Numbered from the stretch's first letter, positions 38,720 to 47,572 are shown. The stretch is DNA of 64,000 nucleotides from Peribacillus loiseleuriae (GCF_001183985.1 NZ_LFZW01000001.1:1023812-1087811), one strand, 5' to 3'. Translations and numbers: made by a program. The notes: a model not told the origin generated them from the letters alone.

Positions 38720-39510
38720 CCATGACTATTTTGAAGATGCCCTTCAAACATATCGATAATTTCAATAAACCTTTCTGCTTCCCTAAATACATGATCAGCT
38801 AGAAGAGGGTGGATATTACTTTTTATCCGGCATGCTTCGATTAAATCTCGCGCTGTTTTCTTGAAATCCCTAAGTGAAACGACGGAAACCCTGTTTTGAT
38901 CTAAAAATTGGCCTAGTAGTGCAGGTGTCTCGGATTCTGGTTTCATATGATCCAAATCGATTGCTTGGTACATCAGTTGATCAAAATCATGACTAAATTC
39001 TCTTGCTTGGTCGACCAATTTTCTTTCGCTAGGATCTAAAAGATGTCCAATAAATTTAGCATGATCCGCCATAATTTTAAGGAAGAAAACATTTTCTTGA
39101 ATAATGGCTTCTGGCAAAGGCACAAGCTTTCCTTCATTGAGCTCCTTTAATCGATTCGCGAAATAAGCAGCCTCTCGACTCGTATGATCAATCAATAATG
39201 GGTAATTATTTGAGAGTACCTCACATCTTAAAGTTAGACCCAATACCTTTCTTTTATAAGCCCAAATAGACGCCACGGATTGATAAACTTGATTATTAAA
39301 CGCTTTTACCTGTTGTGGATCAGAACTGACAGAAAACCGATTTAATTGCTCCTCAATTCTTTCAAAAACCGTGATAAATTGCTTGGCTTCATCAATTAAT
39401 TTAATATCATCTGAACTGAATCCCAAACTTAAAAATAAGGAGTGCTCTTTCATAATCCTTGACCAGAAACGGATTTCATCTAATGATCTACTGACAAATT
39501 CATTTGCCAT
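38716..39510 (-). CDS. DUF2935 protein
   Basis: 264 aa, all-helical, two related halves: SLDEIRFWSRIMKEHSLFLS at the N-terminus and AIIQENVFFLKIMADHAKFI near residue 130. Conserved His and Glu in each half suggest metal binding in four-helix bundles, but no activity is known. Found mainly in spore-forming Firmicutes. ATG at 39510 follows GGAGGGC. The stop codon lies inside a dispersed repeat. Confidence 0.88.
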   Translation of the reverse strand: MANEFVSRSLDEIRFWSRIMKEHSLFLSLGFSSDDIKLIDEAKQFITVFERIEEQLNRFSVSSDPQQVKAFNNQVYQSVASIWAYKRKVLGLTLRCEVLSNNYPLLIDHTSREAAYFANRLKELNEGKLVPLPEAIIQENVFFLKIMADHAKFIGHLLDPSERKLVDQAREFSHDFDQLMYQAIDLDHMKPESETPALLGQFLDQNRVSVVSLRDFKKTARDLIEACRIKSNIHPLLADHVFREAERFIEIIDMFEGHLQNSHG

Positions 39511-39641
39511 TAAAGCCCTCCTCTTATCACAAGCTATTTCTATCTATATGTGATACTTCTAAAATTCATTCATTCGGAGAGGAGGGTTAAAATTGTTAGC
39601 TCGATGTCCTCTTTTCTAAAAATGGAAATGGATAAATGCAC

Positions 39642-40499
39642 TTACTGAACAGTGATGATGCCGCTAGATACTTGAAGATTCACTGGATGTTTACCAGAGC
39701 CATACGTTCCTTCCATATTCTTATGTGATGACGATGCGTTTTTTAATTGAAAACTATTGTTAATGACTCCACTACTTACTTTTCCATGAAGCGTAAAGTT
39801 CGCATCTTCTGGTAAATCTAAGTTGACGGAACCTGAACGAACTGTAACATCAGCTGAAGCGGTTAGCTCATCAAGCTGAATGTTAAACAAGCCAGATGAA
39901 ACCTCGGCTTGTAGTTCACCGATGTAATGCTTAACAACCATTCTGCCAGAACTCAACTGAAAGTCTCCAGAATCCGTTTTAACAGAGTTCATTTCAAAAT
40001 TTCCTGATGAAACAACAGAAGTAAAGGTATCTACGTTCAGATTGGAGAAATCCACATGACCTGACCCAGTATGGATTGAAAGATCTTTAAGTTCCATTGG
40101 ACGATTCTTCGAGACACCAGCAAATTTCAAGCTGCCAGACGACACGGAAATATCCATGCTTTTATTGTAATCTTCAGGAATATAAATAGTGATTTTAGGG
40201 GAATTGAAAAAACCAATTTGCTCAAACCATTTACGCTTGTATTCAATCATTATTTTATTCCCTATTTGCTCCACATTGACAGAACCCTGGCCACTTAATT
40301 CTGCTTTTATATCGGACCTTTTTTCGGGAACGACCTTTGCTTCAACGCTTGAAATATGAAATTCAAGTGTATCTATTCCTTTGGTTACCTTAGTATGATT
40401 CGATTTCCCATGAGCAAAAAGCGAGGGAATCGAATTGGATATCGTAAATAATAAGCCAATCCCAATAATAACAAGAAAAATCATTAGATAATTTTTCAC
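39642..40499 (-). CDS. DUF4097 beta-strand repeat protein with N-terminal anchor
   Basis: 285 aa. An N-terminal hydrophobic segment (LMIFLVIIGIGLLFTISNS) anchors or exports it. The rest is a ladder of short strands separated by repeated SSG/GSG turns (SVSSGSLKF, HTGSGHVDF, VSSGNFEM, LSSGRMVV, VSSGLFNI, VRSGSVNL, VSSGVINN, VSSGIITV), giving a parallel beta-helix or sheet. Such proteins (LiaG-like) are linked to envelope stress. The GTG start at 40499 is 6 nt after GGAGGG. Confidence 0.88.
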   Translation of the reverse strand: MKNYLMIFLVIIGIGLLFTISNSIPSLFAHGKSNHTKVTKGIDTLEFHISSVEAKVVPEKRSDIKAELSGQGSVNVEQIGNKIMIEYKRKWFEQIGFFNSPKITIYIPEDYNKSMDISVSSGSLKFAGVSKNRPMELKDLSIHTGSGHVDFSNLNVDTFTSVVSSGNFEMNSVKTDSGDFQLSSGRMVVKHYIGELQAEVSSGLFNIQLDELTASADVTVRSGSVNLDLPEDANFTLHGKVSSGVINNSFQLKNASSSHKNMEGTYGSGKHPVNLQVSSGIITVQ

Positions 40500-40679
40500 A
40501 AAAAACCCTCCATTAGCAATTTGTTTTCGATAAGTTAATTTTAGGGAAATACAGTTGTTTAAACAATGAGCTGGGGAATTATTTATTGCTAGGGGTTGAG
40601 GCTTATATTTATTGTGGAAACACTTTTTTTACAAGACTATGTTAAACAATATTGTTGTTAAAAAGATTTTTGGCTCATT

Positions 40680-40703
40680 CGTGTGAACCCGTGGTTTCAC
40701 ACG
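40680..40703. other. Short perfect hairpin
   Basis: CGTGTGAA / TTCACACG with a CCCGTGGT loop, in the gap between two minus-strand genes. Followed by TCTTTTA on the plus strand. No other feature is seen in 40500-40789. Confidence 0.4.
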
Positions 40704-40789
40704 TCTTTTACAAAGATTCCGATATTGAAGTGAAAAGATTAACAAATAGCGCCATTGATATGCTTCTTTTTTGAAGTGTCTAGTTACAT

Positions 40790-40836
40790 AAAAACGAAAG
40801 GCTTACAGAGAAGAGGAAGAAATCTTCTGTAAGCCG
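40790..40836 (-). terminator. Terminator of the MFS symporter gene
   Basis: On the minus strand GGCTTACAGA / TCTGTAAGCC stem followed by TTTCGTTTTT, 45 nt after the stop. Confidence 0.8.
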
Positions 40837-40880
40837 GGAACACAATAATCTGTAGTAAGTTTTAACTTTAAAAGTATCCT

Positions 40881-42230
40881 TTAATTTTTATTTCCATTAC
40901 TACTTGCTTCACTAAGTGTAAGTGATTTAGTTTCAGGAGCCCAAGCGATTGATACAATTGCTCCAATAATAAGGACAGCTGTGAGACATAGCATTGTATA
41001 TTGAATCCCTATACTAGCAATCCCGATTGGAAGCAAGAACGTACCAATTGCTGAACCTAACCTACTTACAGCTGTTGCAAGTCCAACGCCAGAAGAGCGA
41101 ATTTCAGTTGGAAAGCTCTCGGCTGGAAATACACCAACCAAGTTGCTGACAGCAGACATGATCAAGGTGAAGATGGCAAAAGAAAGTATCATTAATGTTG
41201 TTGCACTGATAGGTAGAATACTGAGAAGAGCGAGCGTAATGATTAATACGATAAAAGAGCTGATCAAAAATCCGCGACGAGAATATTTTACCGTAAACCA
41301 AATACCTAAAACGGCACCTATGATGAGAATCCCGTTTAATAGAAGATCTGTTCCAGATCCTTCGCTCATTCCGATCGCATCAAGAATGTTTGGCAAGAAC
41401 GTGTAAATAGCAAAGTAAGGGATAACAAGACAAACAAAGAATATACAATTGAAGGCAGTTCGTTTTCTTATCTCTTTACTGAATAAGGTTGAAAAGCTTC
41501 CCTTAGTTTGTACCGGCGATTCATCATCAAGTACTATATTCGGTCCGACATATTTCTTGACAATTTCTCGAGCCTCTTCAATCCGTCCTTTACTAATCAA
41601 CCATCTAGGTGACTCTGGTGTACCCATTCGCAAAATCAAAATAATAACAGCGGGAATCGCTGATGAAGCTAACATCCATTTCCATGCGTCTGGAGAGGTG
41701 CCGATGGCAAAAATGCCGATCAAGTTTGCTGCTACATAACCAAAAGTCCATATTACACTGAATGAACCTAATAATACTCCTCGATGTTTTCGTGGTGAAA
41801 ATTCGGCTAACATTGTGTGACCTACGCTATAATCGCCGCCAAGTCCAATCCCTATCAAAATTCTGTATAATACAAGTTCTATGGGGCTATCTGCGAAAAA
41901 CTGTAAAATGGATGCAACGGTAATGACGATAAAACTAAAGACAAATATTTTTTGCCTTCCTACATAATCGGATATCCAACCTAAAACCAAACTGCCTAAA
42001 AAAAGACCTATTAAAGCGGAGCTTCCAATTAAGCCAATCCAAAGTGGCGTTAAACCCATTTGGGGTGTCATTAGGGTAAGGGCAAATCCGATAATACCTA
42101 AAATATATCCATCAGTGAAATGAGCCCCGAACGTAAGACCTGCTATTTTAATATGGAATTTGTTCAGTGGTGCATCATCTAATTTAATTGTATTACCAGT
42201 ATCTTTAAGTGCTACGTTTTGGTTTGCCAT
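40881..42230 (-). CDS. MFS symporter, sugar/aromatic acid type
   Basis: 449 aa with about 12 membrane helices. MFS signature GWISDYVGRQKIFVFSFIVI after helix 2 and YRILIGIGLGGDYSVGHTML in helix 4, as in the aromatic acid:H+ and metabolite:H+ symporters; the second-half loop RRGFLISSF matches. Probably a proton-coupled importer of an organic acid. ATG at 42230 follows GGGGGAGA. It is transcribed away from the IclR regulator and carries an imperfect copy of the IclR-linked operator plus a cre-like site upstream, so it is likely the importer for the lyase operon at 43535. Confidence 0.85.
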   Translation of the reverse strand: MANQNVALKDTGNTIKLDDAPLNKFHIKIAGLTFGAHFTDGYILGIIGFALTLMTPQMGLTPLWIGLIGSSALIGLFLGSLVLGWISDYVGRQKIFVFSFIVITVASILQFFADSPIELVLYRILIGIGLGGDYSVGHTMLAEFSPRKHRGVLLGSFSVIWTFGYVAANLIGIFAIGTSPDAWKWMLASSAIPAVIILILRMGTPESPRWLISKGRIEEAREIVKKYVGPNIVLDDESPVQTKGSFSTLFSKEIRKRTAFNCIFFVCLVIPYFAIYTFLPNILDAIGMSEGSGTDLLLNGILIIGAVLGIWFTVKYSRRGFLISSFIVLIITLALLSILPISATTLMILSFAIFTLIMSAVSNLVGVFPAESFPTEIRSSGVGLATAVSRLGSAIGTFLLPIGIASIGIQYTMLCLTAVLIIGAIVSIAWAPETKSLTLSEASSNGNKN

Positions 42231-42299
42231 TGAATCTCCCCCTGTTTAATCTATAAATTTGTTAATAGATTAAAAGTCATGTATGAAACCATTTATAGA

Positions 42300-42313
42300 G
42301 GAAAACGTTTTCA
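42300..42313. promoter_or_regulatory. cre-like site (CcpA) upstream of the MFS symporter
   Basis: GGAAAACGTTTTCA agrees with the catabolite-responsive element consensus TGWNANCGNTNWCA at every fixed position except the first. It lies 70 bp before the start codon, downstream of the likely promoter. Inferred from motif only. Confidence 0.5.
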
Positions 42314-42334
42314 TTTATAAGAAAAATAAAAAAT

Positions 42335-42349
42335 GCTCACTATACGAAC
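42335..42349. promoter_or_regulatory. Third IclR-type operator copy (imperfect)
   Basis: Its reverse complement GTTCGTATAGTGAGC matches 11 of 15 positions of the operator GTTCGTAATATGAAC at 43432. On the minus strand it contains TATAGT, a possible -10 box for the MFS gene. Confidence 0.45.
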
Positions 42350-42445
42350 TTTTTGTCCATTATTTGAATATATTTGAATTATAATCTTGTGTCTTTTCTT
42401 TGTCAATTAATTCATAGACTTATTTAAAAAAAGAACAGTAGATGT

Positions 42446-42504
42446 AAAAAAAGAAGGAGGTCATCGTTTACTGATAGTAAATGATGACCTCCTTCTTTTT
42501 TTGT
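42446..42504 (-). terminator. Strong terminator of the iclR-type gene
   Basis: AAAAAAAGAAGGAGGTCATC and GATGACCTCCTTCTTTTTTT form an almost perfect stem of more than 20 bp, directly after the IclR-type stop codon. Confidence 0.85.
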
Positions 42505-42508
42505 TGGA

Positions 42509-43303
42509 TTACTCTATCTGTTCTTCGATTTTTTTTGCGGCATCTAGCATTCGATCGCTTGATAGTAAAAGATCTTCTTTTGTAAGGCGGAAACTCGGCC
42601 CACCCAGCGTAATAAATGCGACTAAATCTTTTTTCTTGTTAAAGATAGGTGCTGAAATCGCATTTTCATTTTCATCTAGTTCGCCAATCGATATTCCAAC
42701 CTTTTGAACACGAATTTTTTCTAGTTCTTTACGCAGTTCTTCTGGATCGGTAATTGAATATTTGGATAGTGGTTCAAGGGGCTGCTCTAATAAAATATCC
42801 AACTCCTTTTGAGGCAGCAAACTTAATAAAATTTTCCCGTTAGATGTGCAGTGTAAAGGTGAAATAGTGTGAGTATAGTCAACTAGTCTAACACTATGAT
42901 CAGTATCTATTTGATCAATAGTAAGAGTTCCATCATGCTTAGGAACACTAAGTAGAACAGTTTCGCCCATTTCTTCTTTTAATTTTAATAGCGTGTTGCG
43001 AGCTCTTCGTATGAGATAACCATATGAATCGTTTTTTGAAGTTAATTGATGAAGAGCATACCCGAGCTGATACCCTTTAGAAAAAGGATCCTTTTCTACA
43101 AACCCTTGATTTTCAAGGGTTCCAATCAAACGCCAGGCTGTAGTCCGGTTCAGCGCAGCCTGTTTAGCCAGATCACCGACCGAAATGGATGATGGATTTT
43201 CTCCAATAAGCTTCAAAAGCAATAAAGCGCGTTCAACGGCTTGTACAGAAGAACCTTCTTTATTAAAGGGGTGTTTTGATTTAATTTGATTATTATTTTC
43301 CAT
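42509..43303 (-). CDS. IclR-family transcriptional regulator
   Basis: 264 aa. Winged helix-turn-helix at residues about 17-80 (VQAVERALLLLKLI, SVGDLAKQAALNRTTAWRLI) and an IclR effector-binding domain with HCTSNGKILLSLLP and GISIGELDENENAISAPIF. IclR proteins usually control aromatic or organic acid catabolism. It is divergent from the lyase operon and co-directional with the MFS symporter. ATG at 43303 lacks a clear ribosome-binding site; TATAAT (43310-43315, minus strand) ends only 6 nt upstream of it, which would fit a leaderless transcript. Confidence 0.9.
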   Translation of the reverse strand: MENNNQIKSKHPFNKEGSSVQAVERALLLLKLIGENPSSISVGDLAKQAALNRTTAWRLIGTLENQGFVEKDPFSKGYQLGYALHQLTSKNDSYGYLIRRARNTLLKLKEEMGETVLLSVPKHDGTLTIDQIDTDHSVRLVDYTHTISPLHCTSNGKILLSLLPQKELDILLEQPLEPLSKYSITDPEELRKELEKIRVQKVGISIGELDENENAISAPIFNKKKDLVAFITLGGPSFRLTKEDLLLSSDRMLDAAKKIEEQIE

Positions 43304-43374
43304 CTTTTCATTATAGCTTAAGACAATGGAAGATTGCTAATCAATTCATTCTGATCAAAAAAATGATTAAATTA

Positions 43375-43403
43375 TTGACTGATTAATTAATTGGGTATAT
43401 TAT
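43375..43403 (+). promoter_or_regulatory. SigA promoter of the lyase operon
   Basis: TTGACT (43375-43380), 17-nt spacer, TATATT (43398-43403). Transcription should begin near 43410, just before two operator copies. Confidence 0.65.
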
Positions 43404-43411
43404 AAATTTGT

Positions 43412-43426
43412 GTTCTCGATATGAAC
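43412..43426. promoter_or_regulatory. Operator copy 1
   Basis: GTTCTCGATATGAAC, an inverted repeat GTTC-N7-GAAC, at the expected start of transcription. Confidence 0.6.
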
Positions 43427-43431
43427 TTATT

Positions 43432-43446
43432 GTTCGTAATATGAAC
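43432..43446. promoter_or_regulatory. Operator copy 2
   Basis: GTTCGTAATATGAAC, the same GTTC-N7-GAAC repeat, 20 bp (about two helical turns) from copy 1. Likely bound cooperatively by the divergent IclR protein. Confidence 0.6.
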
Positions 43447-43534
43447 AAAAGAAAGCGTCATCTTTATAGAATAGAGGCTATATGGATTGCATCGCTTTTT
43501 GGAATAAAAAAGTTTTGGAGGAGGGATATCAATC

Positions 43535-44896
43535 ATTTGGGCTGATGAGGTTGAAAAACGGACAGAGAGAGATTACTTCGGCAAAGTGGATATTCCAAAA
43601 GATGCTTTATATGGCATTCAAACAATGAGAACGGTGCAAAATCTATCTTTCTCTGGTCAACTATTAAAAAATTATCCAGAATATATTGTGTCATTAGCTA
43701 TGGTTAAAAAAGCTGCAACGTTAGCTAATCAGGAGGCGGGTATTCTACCCCCTTCAATTGGAACCGCTATCTTAAATGCTTGTGATCAAATAATTCAAGG
43801 GAACTATCATGACCACTTCATTGTTGATATTTTTCATGGAGGCGGTGGGATTGGTACGAATATGAATGTAAATGAAGTGTTAGCCAATTTGGCTAATGAA
43901 TCTCTAGAAGGTACCTTAGGTGTTTATACGCCAGTTCATCCTGTAGAGCATGTAAACGCTTCCCAATCCACCTCGGATGTATGCCATACATCTATACGTT
44001 TAGCGATTGTGCGGTGTTTTGAACGGTTGGACCATAAGTTAACAAAAATGCATGCTACGATAGAAAAAAAATCACAAGAGTTTATGAGCGTAACCACAAT
44101 CTCCCGGACTTGTTTACAGGATGCAATGCGCATTAGGTTAGGGGATGCTTTCAGTGGGTATGCATCTGTACTGAAAAGGCGCCATATTTCTTTAAGAGAA
44201 TCCGTTATGTCGTTACTTACTATTAACCTTGGAGCGACAGTTATTGGGAATGGTGTAGGGGCTTCAGAAAAATATAAAGAAGTGGTTATCGAGAAACTGC
44301 GTGATGTATCGAATATGGATGTTTCAAAACGTGACAATTTATTTGATGCAGCGCAAAACATTGATGATTTAGCTCATATGTCAAAGGAATTGAGTTTATT
44401 AGCAACATCACTAATCAAAGTCGCCAAAGATTTAAGACTACTTTCATCGGGACCCGAAGCAGGATTTGCAGAAATTACTTTGCCATCGGTTCAGGCAGGT
44501 TCCTCCTTTTTTCCAGGAAAAGTGAATCCAGTCATCCCTGAAACGATGATTCAAAGCTGTTTTCAAGTCCTCGGGTGTGATCGAATTGTTCAAGCTGCCT
44601 TGGAACATGGTGAACTTGACTTAAATATTTTTGAAGGAATGGCAGGCGCCAATATATTGAATGGGTTATACATGCTTACGAATACTTCTCATTCCTTTAC
44701 AGAGTTATGTCTAAAGGACATAGCACCTAATGAAGAAAGATGTACAGAACTTTCAAATACATTTATTCCAGTTATTGTGGAATTGAAAGAACAAATGGGT
44801 TATTCAGCAGTTTCCAAATTAATAAAAGAACATGATCGTAAATCTATAAAATACTTACTAAATAATGGAGGTATAGACCATGATACAAGAAACTAA
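43535..44896 (+). CDS. Aspartase/fumarase-superfamily lyase 1, divergent active site
   Basis: About 453 aa with this start. The family signature is present as GSSFFPGKVNP (aspartase: GSSIMPGKVNP), so the catalytic serine, Lys and Asn of the loop are kept, but Met becomes Phe. Other substrate residues differ: GGGGIGTNMN replaces GAGTSxNMN (Thr to Ile), QSTSDV replaces QSTNDV, and RTCLQDA replaces RT(H/Q)LQDA. It is therefore probably not a plain aspartase. The homologous N-terminus (RTERDYFGKVDIPKDALYGI) needs a start before the GTG at 43586, yet only ATC 43532 or ATT 43535 follow the strong GGAGGAGGG at 43517; I use 43535. GTG 43586 is the conservative alternative. Confidence 0.82.
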   Translation: MWADEVEKRTERDYFGKVDIPKDALYGIQTMRTVQNLSFSGQLLKNYPEYIVSLAMVKKAATLANQEAGILPPSIGTAILNACDQIIQGNYHDHFIVDIFHGGGGIGTNMNVNEVLANLANESLEGTLGVYTPVHPVEHVNASQSTSDVCHTSIRLAIVRCFERLDHKLTKMHATIEKKSQEFMSVTTISRTCLQDAMRIRLGDAFSGYASVLKRRHISLRESVMSLLTINLGATVIGNGVGASEKYKEVVIEKLRDVSNMDVSKRDNLFDAAQNIDDLAHMSKELSLLATSLIKVAKDLRLLSSGPEAGFAEITLPSVQAGSSFFPGKVNPVIPETMIQSCFQVLGCDRIVQAALEHGELDLNIFEGMAGANILNGLYMLTNTSHSFTELCLKDIAPNEERCTELSNTFIPVIVELKEQMGYSAVSKLIKEHDRKSIKYLLNNGGIDHDTRN

Positions 44897-46400
44897 ACAG
44901 TTTGAAGGAATTGAGCAGCCAAAACTAGAGTGGGCTCATGAATGGCTTAAAACAACGAAAAAGCTTTATATCAATGGAGAATGGGTGGATAGCTCAGGAG
45001 AAAAAGTGATTGAATCGATCAATCCAGCCAATGGAGAAGTTTTAGGTGATTTTCAATCTGCTGAAATGCAAGATGTAGATGCAGCTATTCAAGGAGCAAG
45101 AATCGCTCTAGAACAAGGTTCATGGAAAGAGATGAGCCGTAAGGATAGAGGAAAAGTTTTACGGAAAATCAGTGCACTTATTCATGAGCATCATGCGGAG
45201 CTTGCAACATTGGAAGCGCTTGATAACGGTAAATTATATACAGAAGCGTACAATGATGATGTGCAAGAAGCAGCGGACTTATTTGAATATTACGCGGGAT
45301 GGACAGATAAATATTATGGTGAAAACAATCCTGTAGAAGGTAATTTCTTAAGTGTCACAACGAGAGATCCAATCGGTGTATGCGGACAAATTGTGCCATT
45401 TAATTTTCCAATTCAAATGGCTGTCTTAAAACTATCTCCTGCCTTATCGATGGGGAATACGGTTGTGTTAAAACCAGCTGATAAAACCTCTTACTCTGTT
45501 ATTCGATTGTTTGAAATTATTGATGAAGCAGGAGTTTTGCCAAAGGGTGTTATTAATTTAGTCCTTGGTGATGGTGAGGTAGGTTCTTATATTAGTAGGC
45601 ATATGGGTATTGATAAACTATCGTTTACAGGTAGTACACATATTGGGAAACAATTAATCCATGACTCAGCTAATAGCAATTTAAAACCAGTAACTTTAGA
45701 ACTTGGTGGTAAATCGCCTAACATTATTTTTAGTGATTTTCCGGATTTAGATGCAGCGATTGAACGCTCATTTTTTGCATTATTTACACATAAGGCTGAA
45801 AAATGTTCTGCTCCGACCCGGTTATTTGCACAACGTGACATTTATGATGAAGTGGTAGAAAAAATCGCTGAGTATGCTAAAAACTACAAATGTGGTGATC
45901 CATTTGATCCAGCAAGTGATCAAGGTGCACAAGTGTCCAAGCAGCATATGGAATCCATTTTAAATTACATTGAGAGTGGTAAAGAACAAGGGGCACGAGT
46001 AGTAGCTGGAGGGGAACGAGATACAACTGGAACAAATGCTAATGGCTATTTTGTTCGACCAACTATTTTTGCTGAAGTTGATAATAAAATGAAAATTGCT
46101 CAGGAAGAGATTTTCGGACCTGTACTCTGCATCATCCCATTTGATACAGAAGAAGAAGTTATTCAAATGGCAAATGATACGATTTATGGTCTTGGAGCAG
46201 GGTTATGGACAGGCAACACTTCCCGTGCTCATCGCGTAGCTAATCAGCTTAACGCCGGTATGGTTTTCGTTAATAGATATGGATGTTATGACTTTGCTAG
46301 TCCATTTGGAGGCATGAAGCAAAGTGGATGGGGTAAAGAATATGCCGTTCATTCATTACAAGCATTTACAAAATCAAAAGCTATTTGGTTCGCGTACTAA
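44880..46400 (+). CDS. NAD(P)-dependent aldehyde dehydrogenase
   Basis: 506 aa. Oxyanion Asn in IVPFNFPIQ (residue 175), glycine motif FTGSTHIGK, catalytic Glu in LELGGKSPN (Glu274), catalytic Cys309 in HKAEKCSAPTR. The segment around the cysteine is unusual, since most family members have GQxC. ATG at 44880 follows GGAGG inside the end of lyase 1, giving a 17-nt overlap and translational coupling. It should oxidise the aldehyde made by the downstream alcohol dehydrogenase. Confidence 0.92.
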   Translation: MIQETKQFEGIEQPKLEWAHEWLKTTKKLYINGEWVDSSGEKVIESINPANGEVLGDFQSAEMQDVDAAIQGARIALEQGSWKEMSRKDRGKVLRKISALIHEHHAELATLEALDNGKLYTEAYNDDVQEAADLFEYYAGWTDKYYGENNPVEGNFLSVTTRDPIGVCGQIVPFNFPIQMAVLKLSPALSMGNTVVLKPADKTSYSVIRLFEIIDEAGVLPKGVINLVLGDGEVGSYISRHMGIDKLSFTGSTHIGKQLIHDSANSNLKPVTLELGGKSPNIIFSDFPDLDAAIERSFFALFTHKAEKCSAPTRLFAQRDIYDEVVEKIAEYAKNYKCGDPFDPASDQGAQVSKQHMESILNYIESGKEQGARVVAGGERDTTGTNANGYFVRPTIFAEVDNKMKIAQEEIFGPVLCIIPFDTEEEVIQMANDTIYGLGAGLWTGNTSRAHRVANQLNAGMVFVNRYGCYDFASPFGGMKQSGWGKEYAVHSLQAFTKSKAIWFAY

Positions 46401-46430
46401 AAAAATTTACTTAAAAGAGGGGATCATACA

Positions 46431-47546
46431 ATGAAAATAAAAGCGGCTGTTATGACTGAAGTAGGTAAACCATTATCCATTCAACAAGTAGAACTTAGTG
46501 AACCAAAATCGAATGAAGTTCTTGTGAAAATAAAAGCAACTGGTGTTTGCCATAGCGATTTAAATGCATTACATGATCAAACGACGCCAACACCGACTAT
46601 TCTTGGGCATGAAGGTTCAGGAATTGTTGAAGCAGTTGGCTCAAATGTTACAAGAGTCAAAGTTGGTGACAAAGTAGCTTTGAGCTGGGTCCCGTATTGC
46701 GGAACGTGTGAATTTTGTATAACAGGAGCCGTGCATTTGTGTGAGTCTGCATTTGGTCCAATGTTTGAAGGGACACTACTTGATGGCACTTCAAGACTAA
46801 GCCAAGATGGAAAACAAATATACCATAACTCTCTATTATCTACTTTTGCAGAATTTGCGGTTGTTCCGGAGATGTCATGTGTAAAGTTGCCGGATGAAAT
46901 GCCTTTGGCACAAGCTTCCTTAATCGGATGCGGGGTAGCAACAGGGTATGGAGCCGCTGTGAACGCAGCTGGTGTTACACCGGGATCTACAGTTGCCGTC
47001 TTCGGTATTGGTGGAGTAGGCGTAAATGCGATTCAAGGAGCTTATATTGCCGGTGCTTCTAAAATTATTGCTTGTGATGTAAAACCTGCTAATTTGGAGA
47101 TTGCCAAACAGTTTGGCGCAACGCATACGATCAATTCAGCTGAAGTTGATGTAGAAGAAGCGCTAAAAGAACTGACAAATGGTTTAGGTGTTCATTTTGC
47201 TATTGATTGTTCGGGGCATACTGCAGCGGCAGAAAGTGCTTGGAAGAGTACAAGAAAAGGTGGTACTGTCGTTCTCGTTGGTGCCTTTAATCCTGAACAA
47301 ACATTAAATATTCCTGCGGGAGGATTCCATAGAGTTGGAAAAGTTTTAAAAGGAAGTTTTTATGGAGATACGCAGCCATTCCGTGATTTTCCTATGATTG
47401 CACAAATGTATTTAGATGGGAAATTCAAATTAGATGAACTTGTGTTAAATCGCATTGAGTTAAATGATATTAATCAAGCTTTTGACTCTTTCCATGACTG
47501 CGGGTGTATCAATGTAGGGCGAGCGGTTATTGAATTTAAGGATTAA
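46431..47546 (+). CDS. Zinc-dependent alcohol dehydrogenase (MDR family)
   Basis: 371 aa. Catalytic zinc ligands in GVCHSDLNAL and GHEGSG; structural zinc cysteines in CGTCEFCITGAVHLC (about residues 91-105); cofactor motif GIGGVGVNAIQGA. The layout follows class III-type/benzyl alcohol dehydrogenases. ATG at 46431 follows AGAGGGG, 30 nt after the aldehyde dehydrogenase. Expected reaction: primary alcohol to aldehyde with NAD; the substrate is unknown. Confidence 0.92.
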   Translation: MKIKAAVMTEVGKPLSIQQVELSEPKSNEVLVKIKATGVCHSDLNALHDQTTPTPTILGHEGSGIVEAVGSNVTRVKVGDKVALSWVPYCGTCEFCITGAVHLCESAFGPMFEGTLLDGTSRLSQDGKQIYHNSLLSTFAEFAVVPEMSCVKLPDEMPLAQASLIGCGVATGYGAAVNAAGVTPGSTVAVFGIGGVGVNAIQGAYIAGASKIIACDVKPANLEIAKQFGATHTINSAEVDVEEALKELTNGLGVHFAIDCSGHTAAAESAWKSTRKGGTVVLVGAFNPEQTLNIPAGGFHRVGKVLKGSFYGDTQPFRDFPMIAQMYLDGKFKLDELVLNRIELNDINQAFDSFHDCGCINVGRAVIEFKD

Positions 47547-47572
47547 TTGCTAAGCTAAATTTCATTAAAGTG

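Noticed and set aside
43936-44361. A 141-codon antisense frame inside lyase 1
   Set aside because: The plus-strand frame carries conserved lyase motifs throughout; the antisense frame has none.
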